A DNA stretch of 6,266 nucleotides. Source: an uncultured Clostridia bacterium (GTDB taxonomy: Bacteria > Bacillota > Clostridia > Christensenellales > Borkfalkiaceae). Shown piece after piece: positions 1 to 5,474 of the stretch. The stretch spans positions 1 to 6,266 of the forward strand of contig CALVPW010000077.1 of assembly GCA_944354085.1 (NCBI GenBank), in the 5' to 3' direction. Each line of letters starts with the position of its first letter. Position 1 is the stretch's first letter. Under the pieces are notes generated by a model, which saw only the letters and a program-made list of their open reading frames with translations, searched no databases and was not told where the DNA came from. Made by a program: the position numbers and the translations under genes.

Positions 1-1030
1 CGGGCACGCGGTAAAAATAGCTCATGGAAAAGCGCTTTTCTTCCCCGTCGCGCACCTGCCGCATGCGTTCCAGATAGTACTGCGCCACCGCCTTGCGGGG
101 ATAGACCGTCGTGAGCGTTTCCAGCGCGCGGATGGCGTCGTCGACGCGCCCCGTGCGGTAAGCCGCCACCGCGTAAAAATAGAGCATCGTCTCGTCGTAC
201 GGCAGACGGTCGCACAGCTTTGCGAGCACCGCGAACGCGTCCTCGTCCAGCCCCGTCTCGCACAGCGCCGTCGCGATGCGGTAAAGATCCTCCGTTTTGT
301 CCGTTTTAAGCCCGACGAGCCGCTTTGCGACTTCTTTGGCGCGGTCGTGCTCCTCGCTCGCGCCATAGACCGCGCAGGCGGTCGTGAGCGCCTGCACGTC
401 CTCGGGATATGCCTCCAAAAGCGCCTCGCTCTCCTCTTTTGCGGCGGCTTCGTCGCCGAGCATGAGCGCGCACATGGCGGCAAGCCCCGCCGCCGCGGGA
501 TGGTCGCTGCTCTCTTCCCCGACGCTCAAAAAGACTTCGCGCGCTTTTTTCAGCTCGCCCGCCTTCATGCAGGAGAGCCCTTCGCTGAGCGTTTCGGGCG
601 CGGGCGCGTCGTCGGAAACGAGGCGCAGGTGCGGTTTTTGACTGCGCTCGACGAGGTCGCCGAACGCGGCAAGCTCTTCGGGCTCGATCTCTTTGCCCTC
701 CGAGACGGCGCGCTGATAGTAAAGCGCCGACTGCAGCTCGTTGCCCTGATTCATAAAGGCGACGGCAAGCCCCTCGTACCCTTCCGCGAAGTCCGCCTCG
801 TTGCAGACGTCGAGAAAGCGGAACCACGCGTCGGCGGCGAGCTGCCAGAGCTCCATCCCCTCGTACACGTCGGCGTACAGCGCTTCGGCGTCGGCACAGG
901 GCGGGAAACGGCGGCTGTAATTGTTGAGCACGGTGAGCGCGCCGAAGTAGTCCCCCGCCTGGAAGCGGCTCTCGGCGCTGTCCAGCAAGGTCTCCTCGTT
1001 GAGCTCGAACTTTTGTACGTGATCGGTCAT
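1..1030 (-). CDS. TPR-repeat protein, C-terminus cut by window edge
   Basis: The minus-strand frame from the ATG at 1030-1028 is open without a stop to base 1, giving 343 residues of an incomplete protein. It is acidic and almost entirely helical. Helix-turn-helix units with TPR-like spacing of small and aromatic residues fall at about residues 12-45, 52-80, 83-114, 146-178, 180-212, 213-245, 247-279 and 281-313. The clearest are AGDYFGALTVLNNYSRRFP and the YAVAAYRTGRVDDAIRALE unit near 287-305. A charged linker at about 130-148 separates two TPR blocks. There is no signal peptide or membrane segment, so it is probably cytoplasmic. The start is supported by a GGGGAGA ribosome-binding site (1035-1041) and by the ATGA overlap with the hslO stop. 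TPR proteins usually scaffold protein-protein contacts, but the partner is unknown. I do not recognise an orthologue with an assigned function. The segment after about residue 335 (SMSYFYRVP) looks less TPR-like and may lead into a different C-terminal region beyond the window. Confidence 0.85.
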   Translation of the reverse strand, partial: MTDHVQKFELNEETLLDSAESRFQAGDYFGALTVLNNYSRRFPPCADAEALYADVYEGMELWQLAADAWFRFLDVCNEADFAEGYEGLAVAFMNQGNELQSALYYQRAVSEGKEIEPEELAAFGDLVERSQKPHLRLVSDDAPAPETLSEGLSCMKAGELKKAREVFLSVGEESSDHPAAAGLAAMCALMLGDEAAAKEESEALLEAYPEDVQALTTACAVYGASEEHDRAKEVAKRLVGLKTDKTEDLYRIATALCETGLDEDAFAVLAKLCDRLPYDETMLYFYAVAAYRTGRVDDAIRALETLTTVYPRKAVAQYYLERMRQVRDGEEKRFSMSYFYRVP

Positions 1031-1902
1031 GATCTCTCCCCGAAGAGGCGCGCAACGTCCTCTCCGTCAAACGTATGATCGGTATTGCAGTAGGCGCAGT
1101 GCACGACGATCTTCCCGTCCTCGGATACGATCGTCTCCGCCTCCTTCCGCCCCATGGCGAGGATGGCGGAAGCAGCCCGCTCCCGCGAGCAATGGCAGGC
1201 AAAGCGCACGTCGCGCGCGGCGGCATCGCGCACGCCGAACGCCCGTAAAACGCCCTCCGCGCCCTCCCGTTCGATGACGGAAGAGAGCGCCTTGTACGCG
1301 GCGATCGCCTGCTCCGTGCGGGTGAGCGTCTCGTCGTCCGCACCGGGAAGCGGCTGCAAAAAGACGCCGCCCGCGCCCGTACAGCGTCCGTCGGGCGCTA
1401 TCTTCACCCCGAGGGCGACGGCGGTCGGGCGCTGTTCGCTCGTATGAAAATACGCCGATACGTCCTCGGCGATCTCCCCCGAGACGAGCGCGCTCGTCCC
1501 CACGAACGGGATGCCTTCGCCGTCGTCGCGGATGACGGTGAGCGTGCCGTTCTTCCCGACGAACCCGCCCACGTCCAGCTTGCCGTCCGGACGGGGCGGA
1601 AGATCGGCTTGTCCGTGTTCGGCAAACCCGCGCACGCGGAGCGCGCCGTCCGCCGCCACGGAGAGCTTCCCGCCCGCGCCCCCGCCCGCAACAGACAGGG
1701 AGAGCGAGCTCGTCTCCTCTTTGAGCCAGCTCGCCATATACGCCGCCGCCGTCATCGTCCTGCCGAGCGCCGCAGCCGCCACGGGCGAAAGACGGTGCCG
1801 CGCGATCGCCTCGTTGACGAGCGCGGTGGTATCGAGCACGGCGAGAGAGACGGCGTCCTCAAAGACGAGCGCCTTATAGATCTTGCTTACCGTTTGCGGC
1901 AT
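1027..1902 (-). CDS. hslO: Hsp33, redox-regulated holdase chaperone
   Basis: This 291-residue protein is the usual size for Hsp33, a cytoplasmic holdase that binds unfolding proteins during oxidative stress. The N-terminal half has the family signature DTTALVNEAIARHRLSPVAA at about residues 24-43, followed by ALGRTMTAAA. The central part carries AGGVFLQPLPGA (177-188). The C-terminal redox switch is complete: a CxC pair at C236 and C238 in FACHCSRER, and a CxxC pair at C269 and C272 in VHCAYCNTDHTF. In the family these four cysteines hold Zn when reduced and form two disulfides on activation, so this copy should be a fully redox-responsive form. The start codon lies inside the last 16 nt of the methyltransferase gene, with only a weak upstream AGG, so translation is probably coupled. 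Its TGA overlaps the ATG of the TPR gene. The identification is secure. Confidence 0.97.
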   Translation of the reverse strand: MPQTVSKIYKALVFEDAVSLAVLDTTALVNEAIARHRLSPVAAAALGRTMTAAAYMASWLKEETSSLSLSVAGGGAGGKLSVAADGALRVRGFAEHGQADLPPRPDGKLDVGGFVGKNGTLTVIRDDGEGIPFVGTSALVSGEIAEDVSAYFHTSEQRPTAVALGVKIAPDGRCTGAGGVFLQPLPGADDETLTRTEQAIAAYKALSSVIEREGAEGVLRAFGVRDAAARDVRFACHCSRERAASAILAMGRKEAETIVSEDGKIVVHCAYCNTDHTFDGEDVARLFGERS

Positions 1903-2618
1903 ATCACGTTCAGCCTGTCGCTTTTTTCCTTGGCTTCGCCGAGGTGCCCTTCCGTCCGCAGGACTTCCAGCCCCGCCGCCGTAAGGCAGGCAACAAGCGT
2001 TTCCTCCTCGTGGATGTATTGCACGTGCCGTTCGTCGAAACGGTCGAACGCGCCGTCCGCGCGGCGCACGAACAGCGTGACGTCCATCTCCACGCGGTCG
2101 CCGTAAAGGCGGGAAAAGTTGAGATAGGTCACTTCGTCGCGGTCGTCCGCGAACATATTATTTGCAATTTTTGTGCGTAATTTGTATGCGGAACTCACGT
2201 CCAGCCAAAAGACGCCGCCCTTTTTGAGATGCGCCGCCGCGCTTTTGAAGGCAGCGGGCAGCTTTTGCGGCATAAGATAATTATAGCAGTCGTTGGGCGC
2301 GAGGATAAAATCGAACTGCTCGCGCATCGGAAGGCGCGCCGCATCCGCGCACAGATAGCGGACAAAGAGCCCTTCGCCGCGGGTGAGCCGCTCCGCCTTG
2401 GAGAGCATGGGCTGCGAAAGGTCGACGCCCGTCATCACATACCCCGCACGGGTGAGCGCACGGCAGAACGCGCCGCTCCCGCAGCCGAGCTCCAACCCCG
2501 CTTGCCCCGCGCCGAGCGCTCTGAGCCCGTTACAAAAATACTGCGACCATGCAGGATAGTCGCAGTCGTCGTTCAAGTATTCGAACCATTCCGAGAGATG
2601 ATCGTATGCCTGCGTCAT
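1887..2618 (-). CDS. Class I SAM-dependent methyltransferase (YqeM-like)
   Basis: This 243-residue protein has a Rossmann-type methyltransferase fold. Motif I is LELGCGSG (42-49). The acidic residue expected to bind the SAM ribose is D66 in VTGVDLS-type context (VMTGVDLSQ). The adenine-loop motif is around ADAARLP (91-97), and the strand-4 motif is FDFILAPND (102-110). The N-terminus AYDHLSEWFEYLNDDCDYPAW resembles the YxxLMxDvxYxxW opening of Bacillus YqeM-like small-molecule methyltransferases. The substrate cannot be read from the sequence. The frame is open far upstream, to 3251, but the start at 2618 is chosen because methyltransferase homology begins there and the upstream part is antisense-free coding sequence of the membrane protein gene in another frame. 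It starts 2 nt after the membrane-protein stop with no strong Shine-Dalgarno, which fits translational coupling. Its TAA lies 16 nt inside hslO. No membrane segment or signal is seen. Confidence 0.88.
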   Translation of the reverse strand: MTQAYDHLSEWFEYLNDDCDYPAWSQYFCNGLRALGAGQAGLELGCGSGAFCRALTRAGYVMTGVDLSQPMLSKAERLTRGEGLFVRYLCADAARLPMREQFDFILAPNDCYNYLMPQKLPAAFKSAAAHLKKGGVFWLDVSSAYKLRTKIANNMFADDRDEVTYLNFSRLYGDRVEMDVTLFVRRADGAFDRFDERHVQYIHEEETLVACLTAAGLEVLRTEGHLGEAKEKSDRLNVICRKR

Positions 2619-2620
2619 GG

Positions 2621-3925
2621 TCAGCGTTTGTTGAGCATCTTGGGGGGACGGGGCGCCTTCTTCTTTTTGCCCGCATCCTCCGCCTGCAGGGCGCGTTCGC
2701 TCTCTTCGAACTGGCGGTTGTATTCCACGTAGCGTTCGTCGTTCTTGTGTTCTTCTTCGAACGCCTTGGTGTCCTCTTCGATCGCCTGCTTGCTCTCGCG
2801 CAGTTTTTGAAGATCCTCGCGCGAGAAGGATTCGGGCAGCTGATACACTTCGAGCTCGTCGTCGATGGGCTTGATGGGACGGCACACGAGCTTGCTCTTT
2901 CCCTGCGCCACGATCATGCGGCGGTATTCGCGCATGGCGGCGCTGTCCTGCGCGGGCGCGGATGCGATCGCACGCTGCGCGGCGGGACGGTCCTTGTTGT
3001 AAAGCCCGCGCCCCGTGGCGATGCCCATGTTCGGGTTGACGAAGCGGTCGAACGCCCACTGCGAGTAGTCCAGCCACACGAGGAGCAGATAGGAGATCCC
3101 CAAAAAGAGCAGGATGATGATGCCGATCACGGCAAACAGCGTCCCGCCGAAGAGAGCGAGGAAGATGGGCCAGCTCCCGAGCGCCGCAAACACGATCGTC
3201 TGCGGGAAGGTGCCGACGGTCATGACGAGCGCGTTGCGGAAGAGCGCCCACGGCCCCTGCTTATAGCTGATGCCGAGCGAGATCATCCAAAGCCCGATGA
3301 GGATGGAGAGCGCCACGAAGATATAGCCGATGACCTTGGAGGCGACCAGCCAGCCCGAGACGGGCGAGCCCGAGGCGACCATCCAATCGGCAAGGTTGCC
3401 CATCGTCCGCGCCAAAAAGAGCACGACGGTCATAAAGAGCATCGCTTCGAGTACGTTCCAATAGTTGCGGCGGATGCCGCGCAAAAAGTCGTTCGCGACG
3501 AAGATGCCCTCCGTCCAGATGAGGTTGCGGATGATGTATCCGCCGCCCGCGATGCCGAGCGCCGCGATCGCGCCTGCGGGAATGAAGAGCGCGAAAAAGA
3601 GAAGGTCCATCTCGAACACGGTCATTTCCGCATACCCCACCACGTTGGGGATGACGGGATACCCCACGCCGAGCCCCGCGCCGTAGGGACCGATGATCTC
3701 CTGCGTGCCCGCCGCGAGCATCCGCCATACGACGACCGCCGCAAGCGGCAGGAGCGTGACGATCATAAGAAGATTGACGAGCACGAGCTTGCCGAATCTT
3801 CCCTTAAAAATATCCCAAAAGAGCGCCCAACGGCTGGTAGGAAGGGTGCTGCGCGCGTAATCTTCGCTGCGCTCTTTCCCTTCGAGCCAGCGGGCGACAA
3901 GTCCTTTTCTTTCTCTGTCTGCCAT
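2621..3925 (-). CDS. DUF624/YesL-like integral membrane protein with long charged C-terminal tail
   Basis: This 434-residue protein has a polytopic N-terminal domain and a soluble tail. Hydrophobic segments lie at about residues 45-68, 107-131, 158-175, 193-217 and 238-285 (the last long enough for two), giving five or six transmembrane helices. The order FWDIFKGRFGKLVLVNLLMIVTLLP, then a Gly/Ala-rich helix, then RNLIWTEGIFVANDFLRGIRRNYW matches the layout I associate with DUF624 (YesL), a small Bacillota membrane family of unclear role often near carbohydrate genes. The family assignment is by eye. DUF624 proteins are usually near 200-220 residues. Here residues about 290-434 add a hydrophilic tail with a charged, probably coiled-coil stretch (about 366-415) and a Lys/Pro-rich end. 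The start has a GGAG site (CCGGAG, complement of 3933-3938) 7 nt upstream. It is the first gene of the leftward cluster and has its own promoter. Function unknown. Confidence 0.75.
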   Translation of the reverse strand: MADRERKGLVARWLEGKERSEDYARSTLPTSRWALFWDIFKGRFGKLVLVNLLMIVTLLPLAAVVVWRMLAAGTQEIIGPYGAGLGVGYPVIPNVVGYAEMTVFEMDLLFFALFIPAGAIAALGIAGGGYIIRNLIWTEGIFVANDFLRGIRRNYWNVLEAMLFMTVVLFLARTMGNLADWMVASGSPVSGWLVASKVIGYIFVALSILIGLWMISLGISYKQGPWALFRNALVMTVGTFPQTIVFAALGSWPIFLALFGGTLFAVIGIIILLFLGISYLLLVWLDYSQWAFDRFVNPNMGIATGRGLYNKDRPAAQRAIASAPAQDSAAMREYRRMIVAQGKSKLVCRPIKPIDDELEVYQLPESFSREDLQKLRESKQAIEEDTKAFEEEHKNDERYVEYNRQFEESERALQAEDAGKKKKAPRPPKMLNKR

Positions 3926-3954
3926 TCTGAAACTCCGGATAAAGATGCCTGCGC

Positions 3955-3975
3955 GGACGGCAAAACGCCGCCGTC
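3955..3975 (-). other. Small 5' UTR hairpin of the leftward operon
   Basis: On the minus strand GACGGC and GCCGTC form a 6-bp stem around a short GGCGTTTT loop, between the predicted transcription start and the ribosome-binding site of the membrane protein gene. There is no U tract after it, so it is not an intrinsic terminator. It could stabilise the 5' end of the mRNA or have no role. Confidence 0.3.
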
Positions 3976-3982
3976 AATGCAT

Positions 3983-4011
3983 ATTGTACTACAAATCGCA
4001 AAATATTTCAA
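3983..4011 (-). promoter_or_regulatory. Sigma-A-type promoter of the leftward operon
   Basis: On the minus strand a -35 box TTGAAA (4011-4006) is followed by a 17-nt spacer and a -10 box TACAAT (3988-3983). These match the consensus hexamers at 5 of 6 and 5 of 6 positions by eye. Initiation would fall near 3976, leaving about 50 nt of leader before the ATG at 3925. AT-rich sequence surrounds the boxes in an otherwise GC-rich window. Confidence 0.75.
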
Positions 4012-4029
4012 TTGAATTGAGCCAAATTC
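4007..4029. other. Palindromic AT-rich spacer between divergent promoters
   Basis: TTCAATTGAA (4007-4016) is a perfect 10-bp palindrome that overlaps the -35 box of the leftward promoter. GAATT (4014-4018) is repeated in inverted form as AATTC (4025-4029). The two promoters' -35 boxes are only 19 bp apart, so a protein bound here could affect both. AT-rich DNA produces such short palindromes by chance, so an operator is only a possibility. Confidence 0.25.
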
Positions 4030-4030
4030 C

Positions 4031-4059
4031 TTGATTTTTATGTGACGGTATGGTAAAAT
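4031..4059 (+). promoter_or_regulatory. Extended -10 sigma-A-type promoter of asd-dapA
   Basis: A -35 box TTGATT (4031-4036), a 17-nt spacer and a -10 box TAAAAT (4054-4059) are preceded by TGG (4051-4053), which gives the TGn extended -10 element. Initiation is predicted near 4066, just before the conserved AGAGG start of the lysine riboswitch core. This is the best rightward promoter in the intergenic region. Confidence 0.8.
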
Positions 4060-4068
4060 TATCTCGCT

Positions 4069-4242
4069 AAAAAGAGGAGCGGCAGAACATGAGTACCGCG
4101 CGCGGAGGGAAGAATAAGGCTTCCCGCGCCACGCCCGCGGAAAAGGGTATCGCCGCCGAAGCGCGCCCCGTCCTTATACGGCGCGCTGGGAATAAGGGAG
4201 AATACCTTTATTTCTGTCACCGCCCGCGGTGAAGCGCTTTTT
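4069..4242 (+). promoter_or_regulatory. Lysine riboswitch (L box) aptamer
   Basis: This leader RNA senses lysine. The conserved core is visible in order: AGAGGAGC (4073-4080), the turn/loop-E region ending CATGAGTA (4088-4095), GCCGAAGCG (4155-4163) at the P2/P3 junction, GCGCTGG (4183-4189) after P3, and CTGTCA (4214-4219) closing the aptamer. P2 base-pairs GCGGC (4079-4083) with GCCGC (4152-4156) and CCGCG (4096-4100) with CGCGG (4136-4140). Its tip is GGGAAG/CTTCCC (4107-4112, 4120-4125). P3 pairs the GCGCGC arms at 4161-4166 and 4181-4186. The P2 loop ATAAGG (4114-4119) is perfectly complementary to the P3 loop CCTTAT (4172-4177), the kissing contact typical of this class. A last hairpin is AATAAGG/CCTTTATT (4191-4212). 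The P1 stem is not clear; the right boundary includes one candidate P1 strand, CTTTTT (4237-4242). Its position before asd and dapA fits lysine feedback. Confidence 0.95.
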
Positions 4243-4275
4243 CGGCAAGAATGACGAGCGCGATCGGGAGCGGTG
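4218..4275 (+). promoter_or_regulatory. Riboswitch expression platform: antiterminator alternatives
   Basis: CACCGCCC (4218-4225) can pair with GGAGCGGTG (4267-4275), 8 bp with one bulged A. This consumes the 5' arm of the terminator, so it would be the read-through state. The same strand can instead fold locally with CGGTG in a CACCG-cccg-CGGTG hairpin (4218-4231), or its first bases can join the aptamer end CTGTCAC. Either would release the terminator. The pairings are seen in the sequence; the assignment to low- and high-lysine states is inferred from how L boxes work. Confidence 0.75.
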
Positions 4276-4295
4276 TATGCCGTTCCCGTTTTTTT
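4265..4295 (+). terminator. Intrinsic terminator of the lysine riboswitch
   Basis: CGGGAGCGG (4265-4273) pairs with CCGTTCCCG (4280-4288) in a 9-bp stem with one G-U pair and a TGTATG loop, followed directly by seven T residues (4289-4295). It lies 64 nt before the asd start, where a conditional terminator is expected. The remaining leader at 4296-4345 shows no clear structure or coding sequence. Confidence 0.92.
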
Positions 4296-4359
4296 GTAGC
4301 GATTCGTTGGGAACGCAGGCATTTATAAGGCACTTTTTCTCATCCAAAGGAGTTTTGAT

Positions 4360-5439
4360 ATGCAAAAATCGTACCGCGTCGGCATCGTCGGCGCAACAGG
4401 CATGGTCGGTCAGCGGTTTGTCACCCTGCTCGACGGGCACCCCCTCTTCACCCCCGTGGCGCTGCTCGCCAGCGCGCGTTCGGCGGGCAAACGCTACGAA
4501 GACGCCGTGGGCGATAAATGGGCGATGTCCGTTCCCCTCCCCGCCTATGCGAAAGATATGACCGTGCTCGACGCCGAAGCGGACGCAGCCTCCCTCGTGG
4601 GGAAGGTGGATTTCGTCTTCTGCGCCGTCAACATGAAAAAGGACGCCATCCGCGCCCTCGAAGAACGGTACGCAAAGCTCGAGATCCCCGTCGTCTCCAA
4701 CAATTCGGCGCACCGCTTTACGCCCGACGTCCCCATGATCATCCCCGAGATCAACGCCGATCACCTTGCCGTGATCGACGCGCAAAAAGAGCGCCTCGGC
4801 ACCAAACGCGGGTTTATCGCGGTGAAGAGCAACTGCTCGCTGCAATCGTACGTGCCCCTTTTGCATCCGCTCAAAAGGTTCGGCATCAAGTGCGCCGCGG
4901 TGACCACCTATCAGGCGATCTCCGGCGCGGGCAAGACGTTTGAGACCATGCCCGAGATCGTCGACAACGTCATCCCGTATATCGGCGGCGAGGAAGAAAA
5001 GAGCGAACAGGAACCCCTCAAAATTTGGGGCAGCGTCCAAGGCGGCGTCATCAAAAACGCGGAAGGTCCCGCGATCACGGCGCAATGCCTGCGCGTGCCC
5101 GTATCCGACGGGCATACGGCGGCGGTCTTCGTCTCCTTTGAGAAAAAGCCCTCCAAGGAGGAGATCTTAAAGGCGTGGCAGACCTTTGGCGGCGAACCGC
5201 AGGCGCTTTGTCTCCCCTCCGCTCCCAAACAGTTCATCCACTACTTTGAAGAGGACGACCGCCCGCAGGCAAAGCTCGACCGCATGACGGAAAACGGCAT
5301 GGCGGTCTGCGCGGGACGGCTGCGCGAAGATATCCTCTTCGACTACAAGTTCATCGGGCTCTCGCACAATACGCTGCGCGGCGCGGCGGGCGGCGCGGTG
5401 CTGCTTGCCGAGCTGTTGGCGGCAAAAAACTATATCTGA
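4360..5439 (+). CDS. asd: Aspartate-semialdehyde dehydrogenase, archaeal/fungal-type
   Basis: This 359-residue cytoplasmic enzyme reduces L-aspartyl 4-phosphate to aspartate semialdehyde with NADPH, the branch step to lysine/diaminopimelate, threonine and methionine. The N-terminal dinucleotide-binding loop is VGIVGATGMVGQRF (7-20). The nucleophile is C159 in KSNCSLQSYVP, and the likely general base is H252 in VPVSDGHTAAV. TYQAISGAGKTF (183-194) and DNVIPYIGGEEEKSEQEPLKIWG (202-224) point to the archaeal/fungal-type subfamily rather than the E. coli or B. subtilis types. The residue after the Cys-Ser pair is Leu, where NCST is common. The length is normal and the protein appears complete through LLAAKNYI. 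The start has a strong AAAGGAG (4346-4352) with 7-nt spacing. It is the first gene behind the lysine riboswitch and is probably cotranscribed with dapA. Confidence 0.97.
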   Translation: MQKSYRVGIVGATGMVGQRFVTLLDGHPLFTPVALLASARSAGKRYEDAVGDKWAMSVPLPAYAKDMTVLDAEADAASLVGKVDFVFCAVNMKKDAIRALEERYAKLEIPVVSNNSAHRFTPDVPMIIPEINADHLAVIDAQKERLGTKRGFIAVKSNCSLQSYVPLLHPLKRFGIKCAAVTTYQAISGAGKTFETMPEIVDNVIPYIGGEEEKSEQEPLKIWGSVQGGVIKNAEGPAITAQCLRVPVSDGHTAAVFVSFEKKPSKEEILKAWQTFGGEPQALCLPSAPKQFIHYFEEDDRPQAKLDRMTENGMAVCAGRLREDILFDYKFIGLSHNTLRGAAGGAVLLAELLAAKNYI

Positions 5440-5474
5440 AAACGCAATCAAATTCCTTGTAAAGGGGATCGAAT

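Noticed and set aside
306..1343. A 345-codon minus-strand open frame overlapping hslO and the TPR gene
   Set aside because: It is Arg/Ala-rich and out of frame with two genes supported by motifs and coupled starts on the same strand.
2619..3251. N-terminal extension of the methyltransferase frame upstream to 3251
   Set aside because: The extra residues are Arg-rich and lack family similarity, and they overlap the membrane protein gene on the same strand in another frame. The ATG at 2618 gives a normal-length methyltransferase directly after the upstream stop.
3763..4011. Small minus-strand open frames (about 65-82 codons) covering the start of the membrane protein gene
   Set aside because: They begin upstream of the predicted leftward transcription start and span the -10 box, so they would not be translated from that promoter. 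No ribosome-binding site supports them.
2549..4015. A 488-codon plus-strand open frame opposite the membrane protein gene
   Set aside because: Its product is a His/Arg/Asp-rich low-complexity sequence with no domain-like pattern, typical of the antisense of a GC-rich gene. The opposite strand encodes a coherent membrane protein with its own ribosome-binding site and promoter.
4066..4295. T-box or protein-binding attenuator as an alternative reading of the leader
   Set aside because: No T-box TGG motif arrangement is seen, and the kissing loops, loop-E region and GCCGAAG junction fit the lysine riboswitch class in order.
4174..5115. A 313-codon minus-strand open frame opposite asd and the riboswitch
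   Set aside because: It is the antisense shadow of asd; the sense strand has full catalytic motifs and a strong ribosome-binding site.
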